A stretch of 64,000 nt of DNA. Origin: Breoghania sp. (GTDB taxonomy: Bacteria > Pseudomonadota > Alphaproteobacteria > Rhizobiales > Stappiaceae). Location: NCBI RefSeq assembly GCF_963674635.1, contig NZ_OY771475.1, positions 1,736,001-1,800,000 of the forward strand, read 5' to 3'. The notes under the pieces are model-generated. The model made no database searches and had not been told where the DNA came from. It worked only from the letters and a program-made list of their open reading frames with translations. A program made the position numbers and the translations under genes. Position 1 is the first letter of the stretch; each line of letters opens with the position of its first letter. This document shows, one piece after another, positions 39,939-49,446 of the stretch.

Positions 39939-42557
39939 TCATGACGCCCCTCCCTCCATCAGTCGCGATAAGCTGGTCGCTTGCGCGGCCACCACGTCCT
40001 CCATGTGGCCTTGCGAGATAACCGCCTGATAGGGAAATTCCTTTGCGACCTCGGGATCATCCAGGCCGAAGAGCAGCGTCTTCCCCTCCATCGCGGCGCG
40101 CAAGGCTTCGCGCAGCGCCCTGTCCTGCGCACCGTTTCCAGCCGCCACGCCATCGATCACCAGCATGTGCGGGTTCTTCACCAGCGCACGCGCCAGGGCC
40201 ATCCTCTGCCGCTGGCTGTTGGTCAAACGCGAGCCAGAAACGCCGACGTTGTAATCGAGACCGGCCTCAAGGATTGGCGCGCGCAGCTTCATCTCGTCGA
40301 TCAACGCGCCGATCACGCCCTCAATCCGCTCGCGCGCATCGCGCCTGTTGCCGCGCGGCTTGCCAAAGATCAGGTTGTCCTCGATGGAGAGCGGCTCCGC
40401 CCAGGCCTCGCGATCGAAGAGCACGTATCGGCCGTTCTCGGTACCGAGCCTCTCGCGGAACGTCTTGCGCGCGGCAACAATCTCGGCCTCCATTTCCGGT
40501 GTCAGGATCCCCAGACGGTGCTTGGCCGGAATGAGCTTGAGCGCGATACCGATCAGCAATCTTGCGTCGTCGTCATTCAGCTCCTTGTCGCTTCCAGTCC
40601 CCTTGCGCAGGATCCGCTCCACTTCCGGCATCTGGTCTGCGGAAACGAACGAGAAGCTCTCCTGAAGGCCGGACTGGGCCGACAGGTTTCCGAACAGCTC
40701 CACCATGGTCTCCGCAATCTTGCGGCCGATTCCGACCATGCGGGCATGAAGGGCCGTGGATTTCAGGAACGCCATGAAGAGCTCGTCTTCAGGGATCTGC
40801 TCCAGCGCCACGGTCGGATCGGCGGGAAGGCCGAAGAGCAGGTTCTCCGCAAGAGACGCGCTGGAATTGAAGGTGTTCGCCTCCCAGGGCTCGATCAGGT
40901 CGCCAAGTTTCTTGTCGCTCGCCAACCGCTCCGCTATTGCCGCGCGCAGGTCCAGCATCCCGATGGACTGCGCTTCATCACCGGCAATGCGTGCCTGAAG
41001 GCCCATGTGATAGATGTCGTCGTCAAGACCGACAATCCGCAGGACAGCTATCGCGCGTTCGTCAAGCTCCTGCTGGTTTCCCGCGCCAGCGGCGCCGAAG
41101 TCTTCCCACTCGTCGTCAATGTCATAGGGCGAGTTCGCCGTCGCCACCGCCTCCAGGCGACGATAGCCGCGCTCTGGCTCGTTGCCCTTGACCGCATCCG
41201 CCACGGTGACCGGGCGGTGACGCAAGCCGTAATAGAGGTTGTCGCGAATGGTCCCGGTGAAGATATGCGCGCCGGAGGCGACATAGCTGATCAGACGGCC
41301 GAGGCTCGCAGACGCAAGCGTTTCCAGATTGTGGCCACCGATCTCCACCCGACCGCTGTCGGGCTGGAGAAGTCCGCAGGCAAGCAACAGAACCTCGGAA
41401 CGTCCGGAACGATCGTCGCCGACAACGGCACAATGCCCGTCTTGTGGAATTTCGAGAGACACACCATGGGCCTCCGGACGGCCGCCCCCTTCCGAAAAGG
41501 AGACCGAAATCATGGACAACCCGCCGCCAAGCGCAATGACTTCGTCGCTCGTCAGACGTTCCAGGGGATAGATGTCAGGCGGGTCGAAATTCTCGATAAC
41601 CGTCTCGTATTTGACGCTGCAATCGGCCTGCGTCTGATAATAGGCCAAGAGCTCCTTCCAAGGCCCGGCAAGATCCTTGTAGGCAGCCAGCACCGCGACC
41701 AGCGCACCGAAGCTGATATTGCCCTGAATAACGAGATAACCGCCAATCGAATAGAAGAAGAACGGCGTGAGTTGATTGATCAAGTTATTGATAAACTTGA
41801 TCATATATTTGCGCTTGAAGATGTCGTAGCGGATCGCGAAATTCGTGTGTAGCCGCGACGAGAGATCGGCCATGTGCCATGCGGAAGTGTCGTTGGCATG
41901 GATTTCGGTGACGCCGTTGATGCTCTCACCCACGCGGTCTGCAATGGTACGCACGTTCCGCACCCGCTCGCGCGACAAGATAATCACCCGGCGTTGAAGG
42001 CGTGGAATGATGTAGCCCTGGACCGGATAGAGCGCGATGGCGGCCACGCCAAGCAGCGGATTCTGTACGAAAATGAAGAACAGGTAGACAAGTAGCGTCC
42101 CGCCCTGGAAGGCCGGAACGGCGATCGCGTCGCCGATATACCCTCCCAGATCCTCCACCTCAGAGGTGATCATCGGAATGATCTCGCTTGAGGAGACACG
42201 CCGGAACCGAGGCAGGCGAAAGCGCAACACTCGTTGAAAAAGTTCATAGCGCAACCGGCGCAACATCCGCTCGCCGGTCAGCCCCTTGTACACGTTGAGC
42301 GTGTATTTCACGCCATTATTGAGAAAAACCAGAAACAGAAACGAGAAGCAAAGCACCAGAAGATACTGGATCTGCCCCAACTCGAAGCCGAAAACAACGC
42401 GCGGAAAATCGCTCCCCTGGATAGCATCGTTTACGATAATCTTGGGTAGCTCAAGCGTACTATACAGCAACGGGAAAGACAGAACGGTAATGAACAGGAT
42501 AATAACCTGTTGCCTTTTGCTATACCGCCAGATGAAATGAAAGAGACTTCTTTCCAT
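39939..42557 (-). CDS. ABC-exporter-like protein with degenerate, enlarged nucleotide-binding domain
   Basis: An 872-residue protein. The N-terminal membrane domain (about 15-310) looks like a type IV ABC exporter half. The ATPase domain (about 340-860) is abnormal: Walker A reads GDDRSGRS (380-387) with no lysine, the signature region is VSGSRLTNSQRQR (773-785) instead of LSGGQ, and Walker B reads LVIDG (about 799-803) with no catalytic glutamate. About 300 residues are inserted between Q-loop and signature, and the DNLxFG motif occurs three times (near 440, 571 and 727). It is unlikely to hydrolyse ATP normally. AGGTG before the ATG at 42557 supports this start over 42641. Confidence 0.85.
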   Translation of the reverse strand: MERSLFHFIWRYSKRQQVIILFITVLSFPLLYSTLELPKIIVNDAIQGSDFPRVVFGFELGQIQYLLVLCFSFLFLVFLNNGVKYTLNVYKGLTGERMLRRLRYELFQRVLRFRLPRFRRVSSSEIIPMITSEVEDLGGYIGDAIAVPAFQGGTLLVYLFFIFVQNPLLGVAAIALYPVQGYIIPRLQRRVIILSRERVRNVRTIADRVGESINGVTEIHANDTSAWHMADLSSRLHTNFAIRYDIFKRKYMIKFINNLINQLTPFFFYSIGGYLVIQGNISFGALVAVLAAYKDLAGPWKELLAYYQTQADCSVKYETVIENFDPPDIYPLERLTSDEVIALGGGLSMISVSFSEGGGRPEAHGVSLEIPQDGHCAVVGDDRSGRSEVLLLACGLLQPDSGRVEIGGHNLETLASASLGRLISYVASGAHIFTGTIRDNLYYGLRHRPVTVADAVKGNEPERGYRRLEAVATANSPYDIDDEWEDFGAAGAGNQQELDERAIAVLRIVGLDDDIYHMGLQARIAGDEAQSIGMLDLRAAIAERLASDKKLGDLIEPWEANTFNSSASLAENLLFGLPADPTVALEQIPEDELFMAFLKSTALHARMVGIGRKIAETMVELFGNLSAQSGLQESFSFVSADQMPEVERILRKGTGSDKELNDDDARLLIGIALKLIPAKHRLGILTPEMEAEIVAARKTFRERLGTENGRYVLFDREAWAEPLSIEDNLIFGKPRGNRRDARERIEGVIGALIDEMKLRAPILEAGLDYNVGVSGSRLTNSQRQRMALARALVKNPHMLVIDGVAAGNGAQDRALREALRAAMEGKTLLFGLDDPEVAKEFPYQAVISQGHMEDVVAAQATSLSRLMEGGAS

Positions 42558-43139
42558 ATTTAAAACACCTGAGCGGCCCCGGTCTGAGCCTGACCAGTCT
42601 TTCAACGACAACCTTTGCAGAACGCATCTTAAGGCAACCATAGCCGCAGGAGCCGGGAACGCCTAGATGCCAATCATCGTTCTGGACGCAAAACTGCTGC
42701 GGGAGCTAAACTGAGCGCGAGGTTCAATCTTGGATCCCAAGCCCGGTCCCATGTTGACGGCATCGTCATCATGAGTTGTGTAAAGGGAACGTGGAATTGG
42801 AATGTTGTCTTGTGTATGCTTAAAGGCGTTTTCGCGACTTCGATGCAAGCGCCGCGGGTAAACGGGCCCATGCTTAGAGGCCTTCGCGATCTTCGACATA
42901 GACGGCTACCGCATTCACAGATGGCGACCGCATTGCAAGCCACTCGGGAGATACCATCGTTCGCGCCCTGTCAGGCTCAGGTCACGGGGCTTTCCATAGC
43001 AGCGCTGGCTTGAAGCGCACAGGCAAATCAGAACCGTGCGTCGTCAGGGCTTGTCGTCCTCACCCGCATCAACGATGTCTCCACCGACATTTCCAGCAGA
43101 AACCGCTTGGCGGCTCTAAATGTATCGAACGGGTGCCGG
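42558..43139. other. Long divergent intergenic region
   Basis: A 582-bp gap between the ABC-like gene and the divergent glycan operon. It must hold promoters for both. No coding frame with a ribosome site, no RNA gene and no convincing repeat was seen. A TTGACG at 42754-42759 is a possible -35 for the plus strand, but no good -10 is spaced to it. Confidence 0.5.
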
Positions 43140-44354
43140 ATGCTCATCAACAAGCCGAAGATCCTCATCTACAGCCATGATTCCTTCGGACTGGGGCATC
43201 TGCGCCGTTGCCGGGCGATCGCGCACTCGCTGGTTGCGGATATCGGGGATCTCTCCGCGCTGATCCTGTCCGGATCTCCGATCATCGGGAATTTCGATTT
43301 CCGTGCACGGGTGGATTTCGTCCGTATTCCCGGTGTCATCAAGCTCAGAAACGGCGAATACACTTCGTTGAGCCTGCATATCGATACCGAACACACACTT
43401 GCAATCCGCGCGTCGATCATCGAGCACACGGCTCAGGTCTATGCGCCGGACATTTTCCTTGTCGACAAGGAACCCACGGGCCTGCGTGGCGAAGTTCTGC
43501 CGACGCTTGAAACGCTGAAGGCGGCGGGCACCCGGCTTGTGCTCGGCCTTCGCGACGTGATGGACGATCCGGACACGCTGCGCGAGGAATGGGAACGCAA
43601 GAACGTCTTGCCGGCCCTGGAAAATCTCTATGACGAGATCTGGGTCTATGGGCAGTCGAGCATCCACGATCCCCTCGACGGCCTCGACATTCCGCAATCG
43701 GTTCTGGACAAGGTTCTTTACACCGGCTACCTGCGCCGGGATCTGCCGCGCGCCCAGCGCCCGATGGAACACTTCGCCTTTTCCGAGGATCCCTTCATCC
43801 TCGTGACGCCCGGCGGCGGCGGCGATGGGGAAGAAATGGTGGACTGGGTGCTCAGGGCCTATGAGGCGCGCCGCACGGCGCTGCTGCCCGCGCTGATCGT
43901 GCTCGGCCCCTTCATGGCGCCGGAAGCGCAGGCGCAGTTCCACGCGCGCGCAGACGCAATGCACGACATTCACATGATGGATTTCACGCCGCAGATCGAA
44001 CCTTATCTGGCACGGGCCACCGCGGTTGTCGGCATGGGGGGCTACAACACGTTCTGCGAGGTTCTGTCCTTCGACAAACCGACGCTGCTTATCCCCCGCA
44101 TCGAGCCACGCAGGGAACAGGCGATCCGCGCAAACCGCGCCAGCGACAATGGACTGGCGGATGTGCTGCCCATCGACGTCTATCCCGATGTCGACCTGAT
44201 GTCGGATGCGCTCGCCCGATTGGCCCAAGCCAAGCCGCCCTCGGCCGCCCGCCTTGACGGGCTGCTTGATGGCCTCGATGTGATTACAAACCGTGTTTGC
44301 GAAATCCTAGACACGGACGGGATCACGCAACAGGCCCTGAAAGCACACGGCTGA
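43140..44354 (+). CDS. MurG-like glycosyltransferase family protein
   Basis: A 404-residue GT-B fold protein. The N-terminal domain begins ILIYSHDSFGLGHLRRC with a glycine loop like MurG; the C-terminal domain has TPGGGGDGEE and the late AVVGMGGYNTFCEVLSF segment, which resembles the UDP-sugar-binding part of MurG. It is paralogous to the fourth gene of the same operon. The start at 43140 gives the native N terminus; an in-frame ATG at 43107 is an alternative. It opens a five-gene operon of glycosyltransferases plus a deacetylase, probably for a cell-surface glycan. Donor and acceptor are unknown. Confidence 0.8.
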   Translation: MLINKPKILIYSHDSFGLGHLRRCRAIAHSLVADIGDLSALILSGSPIIGNFDFRARVDFVRIPGVIKLRNGEYTSLSLHIDTEHTLAIRASIIEHTAQVYAPDIFLVDKEPTGLRGEVLPTLETLKAAGTRLVLGLRDVMDDPDTLREEWERKNVLPALENLYDEIWVYGQSSIHDPLDGLDIPQSVLDKVLYTGYLRRDLPRAQRPMEHFAFSEDPFILVTPGGGGDGEEMVDWVLRAYEARRTALLPALIVLGPFMAPEAQAQFHARADAMHDIHMMDFTPQIEPYLARATAVVGMGGYNTFCEVLSFDKPTLLIPRIEPRREQAIRANRASDNGLADVLPIDVYPDVDLMSDALARLAQAKPPSAARLDGLLDGLDVITNRVCEILDTDGITQQALKAHG

Positions 44355-44440
44355 CCTCCAAGGGTGTTACCCATTCCTGTCGCATGCGTGGGCCCACACG
44401 CGAGCCCGCTCGCCCTGAGAAAAGACTGTCGGAGAATTCC

Positions 44441-45661
44441 ATGTCGCGTATCGCCGTCGTCGTGAAAGGCTACCCCCGCCTTTCGGAGACATTCATCGCA
44501 CAGGAGATTCTCGGCCTGCAGAAGCGGGGCGTGGACCAGTTGATCGTTTCGCTGCGCCACCCGACGGACCCGCATCTGCATGACCTCCACCGTGAGATCA
44601 CCGCGGATGTGCTTTATCTGCCGGAATACTTGAAAGACGATCCCAAGCGTGTCGCGCGCGCGCGGCGCTGGGCGGAAAAGCAGCCGGGATACGCCCGGGC
44701 GCTGGCCGCCTTCAAGGCAGATCTCGAACGCGATCACAGCGCCAACCGCTACCGCCGGTTCGGTCAGGCCTGCGTGTTTGCGCATGAATTGCCCGAGGAT
44801 GTGACCTGGCTCCACACCCATTATCTCCATACGCCGGCATCCGTGACGCGCTACGCGGCGCTGATCCTCGGGATGGAGTGGTCGTTTTCCGCCCATGCCA
44901 AGGACATCTGGACCTCGCCCGCGTGGGAATTGCGTGAAAAGCTGGACAGTTCCGCGTGGGGCGTCACCTGCACGCGGGTCAATGTCGATTACCTGAACGG
45001 GCTGGGGAAGCGAAAGGACGCGGTGGAGCTGGTCTATCACGGGCTCGATTTCTCCCGTTTCCCCTCACCACCCTCCACACGCGCGATGCGCGACGGATCC
45101 GGCGACCCAGTGCGGATCCTCTCCGTCGGACGGCTGGTTGAAAAGAAGGGCTATGACGACCTGATCGCCGCCCTCGCCCGCCTGCCCGACGATCTCGCCT
45201 GGCACTTCGATCATATTGGCGGCGGGGCGCTCAAGAAACGCCTTCAGGCGCGCGCCGAAAAGGCGGGGATCGCGGATCGCATCACATGGCATGGCGCGCA
45301 GCCGCGCGAGGCGGTGATCGAGGCCTGCATCAACGCCGATCTTTTCGTGCTGTCATCGCGCATCGCGCGCTCCGGCGACCGCGATGGCCTGCCAAACGTG
45401 CTGATGGAGGCGCAGTCTCTGGGCCTCTGCTGCCTGTCCACGCGGGTCTCCGCCATTCCGGAATTGATCGAGGACGGCAGGACCGGCGTTCTTGTGGAGC
45501 CCCATGATCCGGCGGACCTCGCAACCGCCCTTGAAGCCCTTGCGCGCGATCCCGCCCGTCGCCAGGCCATCGGCACTGAAGCTTCGCAGCATGTGCGCAG
45601 CGCCTTTTCCTCCAAACCCGGCATCGACCGGCTGGCGGAAAAGCTGCGCGCGTCCGGTTGA
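44441..45661 (+). CDS. GT4 glycosyltransferase (WcaL/colanic-acid type)
   Basis: A 406-residue retaining glycosyltransferase. The N terminus VVVKGYPRLSETFIAQEI is the hallmark of WcaL-like GT4 enzymes. The sugar-nucleotide site includes SVGRLVEKKGYDDLI (about 225-240) and the E-x7-E-like element SGDRDGLPNVLMEA (about 306-320). GGAG at 44431 precedes the ATG; an upstream frame to 44297 would overlap the previous gene. It is second in the operon, 86 bp after the first gene. It likely adds a hexose to a lipid-linked or secreted glycan. Confidence 0.88.
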   Translation: MSRIAVVVKGYPRLSETFIAQEILGLQKRGVDQLIVSLRHPTDPHLHDLHREITADVLYLPEYLKDDPKRVARARRWAEKQPGYARALAAFKADLERDHSANRYRRFGQACVFAHELPEDVTWLHTHYLHTPASVTRYAALILGMEWSFSAHAKDIWTSPAWELREKLDSSAWGVTCTRVNVDYLNGLGKRKDAVELVYHGLDFSRFPSPPSTRAMRDGSGDPVRILSVGRLVEKKGYDDLIAALARLPDDLAWHFDHIGGGALKKRLQARAEKAGIADRITWHGAQPREAVIEACINADLFVLSSRIARSGDRDGLPNVLMEAQSLGLCCLSTRVSAIPELIEDGRTGVLVEPHDPADLATALEALARDPARRQAIGTEASQHVRSAFSSKPGIDRLAEKLRASG

Positions 45662-45672
45662 ACGGCCTCGCG

Positions 45673-46809
45673 ATGCGAATAGCCTTCTACGCCCCGATGA
45701 AACCGCTCGACAGCCCCGTCCCATCCGGTGATCGGGCCGTGGGACGGTTGATCGTGCGTGCGCTGGAAATGGCCGGGCATGAGGTCATTCAGCCAAGCCG
45801 TCTGCGTCTGTGGCTGAAGGAAGGCTCGCACGACGCGCTTGCCGAAAAGGAGCGTCTTGCGGACAGCGAAGCGGAGCGCCTGCTCGCCGACTTTGCCAGG
45901 CACCGCGCGCCGGATCTCTGGCTGACCTATCACCTCTATCACAAGGCGCCCGACTGGCTCGGCAGTCGCATCGCGAACGCGCTCGGCATTCCTTATGTGG
46001 CGATCGAAGCAAGCCGGGCGGCCAAACGGCGAACGGGCGATTGGGCCTATGGTTTTGCCGCCGTCGACACCATGCTGGAACAGGCGGACATGGTCGTCGC
46101 CAGCCACAGGCTTGATGCGCGCGGGCTCGCAGCCGTGGTGCCGGAAGAGCGGTTGACGATCCTGCCGCCCTTCATCGATGCCGCGACCTTTGAGGTGACC
46201 GGTCCGAGGCTTCTTGAGAGGGGTGAGCCCATCCGGCTTCTCACCGTTGCCATGATGCGGGCGGGCGACAAGACGGCGTCCTATCGGGTGCTGGCGGAGG
46301 CTCTGGAGAGGATCCGCGATCTCGACTGGCGGTTGACCGTCGTGGGCGACGGCGAGATGCGCGACGAGATCATGGGCTGGTTCGATCCGGTGCGGACCGC
46401 CTGGGTCGGCCAGCTCGATGCGGCGGGGGTTACCGCGCAATACGCGCAGGCCGATCTCTTCGTCTGGCCAGCGGTTCGCGAGGCCTACGGCCTTGTCTTT
46501 CTGGAGGCGCAGGCAAGCGGCCTGCCGGTGGTGGCAGGTGATGCCAATGGCGTTCCTGATATCGTCTATGAAGGCGAGACCGGCTTTCTTGCGGTATCCG
46601 GGGATGCGGAAAGCTTTGCCAAAGCCCTGCGCCTTGCGCTATCCGACAGGAAACACCTTGCCCGCATGGGCGCTCAGGCCCGCGAGAGCGTTTCGGGCCG
46701 ACACGATATTCAAGCGGCATCGCGAAAGCTCGATGCCATTCTGCGCAAGGCGCAGGACATTCATACCAAGAGGATCACAGGCTCGTGCCGCAAACTCCCC
46801 GCGTCCTGA
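45673..46809 (+). CDS. GT4 glycosyltransferase
   Basis: A 378-residue GT4 enzyme beginning MRIAFYAPMKPLDSPVPSGD. The C-terminal Rossmann domain includes LLTVAMMRAGDKTASYRVLA and VWPAVREAYGLVFLEAQASGLPVVAGD, an E-x7-E motif. The ATG at 45673 is 11 bp after the previous stop; a TTG at 45658 overlapping that stop is the alternative. Its own end overlaps the next gene by 25 bp, so expression is coupled. The specific sugar is unknown. Confidence 0.85.
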   Translation: MRIAFYAPMKPLDSPVPSGDRAVGRLIVRALEMAGHEVIQPSRLRLWLKEGSHDALAEKERLADSEAERLLADFARHRAPDLWLTYHLYHKAPDWLGSRIANALGIPYVAIEASRAAKRRTGDWAYGFAAVDTMLEQADMVVASHRLDARGLAAVVPEERLTILPPFIDAATFEVTGPRLLERGEPIRLLTVAMMRAGDKTASYRVLAEALERIRDLDWRLTVVGDGEMRDEIMGWFDPVRTAWVGQLDAAGVTAQYAQADLFVWPAVREAYGLVFLEAQASGLPVVAGDANGVPDIVYEGETGFLAVSGDAESFAKALRLALSDRKHLARMGAQARESVSGRHDIQAASRKLDAILRKAQDIHTKRITGSCRKLPAS

Positions 46810-47942
46810 TCTATGTCCAGCATCTTCTGGGCACCGGCCATGTCATGCGCGCCGCCGCCATCGGGCGGGCGCTGACCGCCCACGGGTGCCCGGTCACCAT
46901 GGTGTGCGGCAACACCCTTCCCCCGACGCTTGAGACAGACGGGCTCAATGTGATTTCGCTGCCGCCGGTGCGCGCGCGCGACGCGTCCTTCCGCGAACTC
47001 GTCGACGAAAACGATGAAGCCATTACCGACGCCTGGAAGGCCAGGCGCCGCGATCTGTTGCTTCAGGTCTATGAGGACTGCCAGCCGGATGTGATCCTGA
47101 CCGAGACCTACCCCTTCGGCCGTCGCCAGATGTCGTTTGAGCTGGAACCCCTGATGGAAACGGCGCGGGCACGGGCCAATCCGCCGCTGATCGTGGGCTC
47201 GGTGCGCGATATCCTCGTTCCCAAGCCGGACCCGCGCAAGGAAGAAGCGATGGCGGAGGTCGCGCTTCGCTATTTCGACCTGATCCTCGTCCACTCCGAT
47301 GCGGACATGGTGCGCCTTGGCGACAGCTTCCGCTATGCCGACCGGGTGGAGCACCTGCTGACCTATACCGGCTATGTCTATCTGGCGAAGCCCGCTGATC
47401 CGCCTGCCGATGACGGCAAGGACGAGGTGGTCGTTTCCTGCGGCGGCGGTGTCGGCGCGTTCCATCTGCTCGATTGCGCAAGCAAGGCGCGCGCGCATTC
47501 AACCCGTGCGGGCGACACGAGATGGCGCCTTCTGGCGGGCTATCACATGAGCGAGGACGAGTTCGACACACTCAAGACCGCCGCACCTGACGGCGTGATC
47601 GTGGAGCGGGCGCGGCCTGACTTTCCCGGCCTTCTGCGTCGCGCGCGCGTCTCGGTCAGTCAGGCGGGCTACAACACCACGCTCGATGTGCTGGCGGCGG
47701 GGGTTTCCTCCGTGCTCGTGCCCTTCGCGCAATTGGAAGAGAGCGAGCAGACGGTGCGCGCCACGGCGCTCGCCGAACATGGCCGGGTGGTCTATGCGCA
47801 GGATACGACCCTGACACCGCAGAGCCTCGCAAGGGCCGTGGACGATGCGCTCGGCATGCCGATGAAAGACCATCCAACCGGCATGGACGGCGCGGATGTT
47901 TCCGCCAGGACCGTGCTTGAGGCCTGGAAGAAACGGACATGA
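46785..47942 (+). CDS. MurG-like glycosyltransferase family protein, paralogue of the first operon gene
   Basis: A 385-residue GT-B protein starting with GTG: VLIYVQHLLGTGHVMRAAAI matches the GLGHLRR loop of the first gene. The C-terminal half has VVVSCGGGVGAF, RARVSVSQAGYNTTLDVLAAG and a late PFAQLEESEQTVRA, like the MurG nucleotide-sugar site. Two paralogues in one operon suggest two related sugar additions. It overlaps its upstream neighbour by 25 bp and its downstream neighbour by ATGA. Confidence 0.82.
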   Translation: MPQTPRVLIYVQHLLGTGHVMRAAAIGRALTAHGCPVTMVCGNTLPPTLETDGLNVISLPPVRARDASFRELVDENDEAITDAWKARRRDLLLQVYEDCQPDVILTETYPFGRRQMSFELEPLMETARARANPPLIVGSVRDILVPKPDPRKEEAMAEVALRYFDLILVHSDADMVRLGDSFRYADRVEHLLTYTGYVYLAKPADPPADDGKDEVVVSCGGGVGAFHLLDCASKARAHSTRAGDTRWRLLAGYHMSEDEFDTLKTAAPDGVIVERARPDFPGLLRRARVSVSQAGYNTTLDVLAAGVSSVLVPFAQLEESEQTVRATALAEHGRVVYAQDTTLTPQSLARAVDDALGMPMKDHPTGMDGADVSARTVLEAWKKRT

Positions 47943-48712
47943 GCGGCGAGGAACAGGACGAGCGCGAAGCCTTTCGCTCCGCGCTCAAGGCCCATCTGGA
48001 CGGCTTTGCGGCACGTGGGCAGACCATCTCCTTGTGGTGGCGCGATGACGATGCCATCGAGCCGACCCCGGCGCTTGACCGCATGCTGGCGCTCGCCAAC
48101 CGTTATGGGGTCGATATCGGCCTGGCGGTCATCCCCAAGGGGGCGGGCGAAGCTCTTGCGGAGCGGCTGAGGCAGGAGCCCCATGCCGTCGTGCTCCAGC
48201 ACGGCTGGCGGCACAAGAACCATCAGATCAAGGCGGAAGGCGAAAAGGCGGCAGAACTCGGCACACGTCGCGACATGGAGGAGGTTCTGGGCGAGCTCAC
48301 CATGGGCCGGGAGAAGCTGGAAGGGCTTTTCGGCGAGAAGTTCATTCCCGCACTTGTCCCGCCATGGAACCGGATCAGCGACGCGATCGCGCAAGCCGCC
48401 CCCGGCATCGGACTGCCGGGGCTTTCCACCTTCACCTCGAACGTTGCCATGCGCCCGCACCGCCTTCAGACCCATCTCGATCCGATCAAATGGAAAGAGA
48501 ACGGACGTTTCATCGGTTGGGGCTCGGCCCGGCGTCGCTTTGACGAAATCCTGGAGGCGCGTTCGCAGGACCCTTCTGAGCCCATTGGTCTTCTGAGCCA
48601 TCATCTGGTGATGGATGACGACCATTTCGCCTTTTTCGAGGATGTTCTGGAAATTACCGCGGCGCATCCGGCTGCCAAATGGCCGCCAGTGAGGCGTCTC
48701 TTCGCGCTTTGA
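47939..48712 (+). CDS. Polysaccharide deacetylase-like protein
   Basis: A 257-residue protein of the carbohydrate esterase 4-like group. The metal and base motif is WWRDDDAIEPTPAL (about 33-46), followed by QHGWRHKNH with the metal-binding histidines and a late LLSHHLVMDD. It has no signal peptide, so it would act in the cytosol or on the inner face of the membrane, unlike secreted chitin-type deacetylases. It ends the operon, with ATGA overlap to the glycosyltransferase before it, and probably de-N-acetylates an amino sugar of the same glycan. Confidence 0.85.
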   Translation: MSGEEQDEREAFRSALKAHLDGFAARGQTISLWWRDDDAIEPTPALDRMLALANRYGVDIGLAVIPKGAGEALAERLRQEPHAVVLQHGWRHKNHQIKAEGEKAAELGTRRDMEEVLGELTMGREKLEGLFGEKFIPALVPPWNRISDAIAQAAPGIGLPGLSTFTSNVAMRPHRLQTHLDPIKWKENGRFIGWGSARRRFDEILEARSQDPSEPIGLLSHHLVMDDDHFAFFEDVLEITAAHPAAKWPPVRRLFAL

Positions 48713-48715
48713 ACC

Positions 48716-48748
48716 AAAACGGGCCGCCCCGATGGGGCGGCCCGTTTT
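48716..48748. terminator. Strong bidirectional terminator
   Basis: AAAACGGGCCGCCCC (48716-48730) pairs with GGGGCGGCCCGTTTT (48734-48748) over 15 bp with a GAT loop. With T runs on both strands it ends the plus-strand glycan operon and the minus-strand methyltransferase gene. Confidence 0.95.
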
Positions 48749-48774
48749 GCAATTCCTGGCAGGAAGACCAGGCC

Positions 48775-49347
48775 TCAGGGGCGTACAAGCCGCATTTTCC
48801 ACGTCACGTTCTTTGCTGCGCTGGTCATCGTGATATCGTCAAGCACGTCCCACTGATCGGTCGTCTCCCAGATCCGGGAAATGAGCTTGTGCGCCCCGCT
48901 TTCGGGTCGGTTTGGCGCATAGAGCGAGATCGACATGACCCCGCCCTCCTCCAGCATGGCAGCGTAACGCGGGAGCTGGATTTCCGGCTCCTCGCAGAAA
49001 TACAGGACCTCGTTGAAGACGACGGCGGAAAAGATCTCGTCCTGAGCGGGCTGGAAGTGATGCAGGTCGGCGGCTTCAAGGCGGCAACTGTCGAAATCGA
49101 TGTCGGCCTTGTCGAAGGCGGCGGCTGAAAGGTCCACGCCGACATAGTGTTCGGGCCGGCGGGGCAGATTGTGCCAGAGAAGCCCCTCGCCGCATCCCAC
49201 GTCGAGGATCGCACGTGTCTTGCCGACGGATGCGAGCCATGCCGCATGAACGCCGTAGCGCGCGCTTTCCTTTACATCGCTCAGGAAATTCCAACGCCCG
49301 GCGCGGTATTCCTCGTCCCACTCGGCGGCGGTGGTGGCGTTGGCCAT
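48775..49347 (-). CDS. SAM-dependent methyltransferase (NodS-like)
   Basis: A 190-residue class I methyltransferase. Motif I is ILDVGCGEG (about 47-55), the acidic ribose-binding loop follows at VGVDLS, and motif IV is about AVVFNEVLYF. The length and the start AxxWDxxY resemble NodS, which N-methylates the chitin-oligosaccharide Nod factor backbone, but other small-molecule methyltransferases share this form. It is convergent with a glycan operon that includes a deacetylase, as nodS accompanies nodB, so a sugar substrate is a fair guess, though they are not co-transcribed. Confidence 0.82.
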   Translation of the reverse strand: MANATTAAEWDEEYRAGRWNFLSDVKESARYGVHAAWLASVGKTRAILDVGCGEGLLWHNLPRRPEHYVGVDLSAAAFDKADIDFDSCRLEAADLHHFQPAQDEIFSAVVFNEVLYFCEEPEIQLPRYAAMLEEGGVMSISLYAPNRPESGAHKLISRIWETTDQWDVLDDITMTSAAKNVTWKMRLVRP

Positions 49348-49446
49348 GTCGGCTATCCTTTTTCAATTGATGCGGTCGGCTCGCCTGACAGCTTTCACCG
49401 CTGGGGCGCGTATCCATTCGGCACGTCAGGCTCCGGTAAGTCTTTT

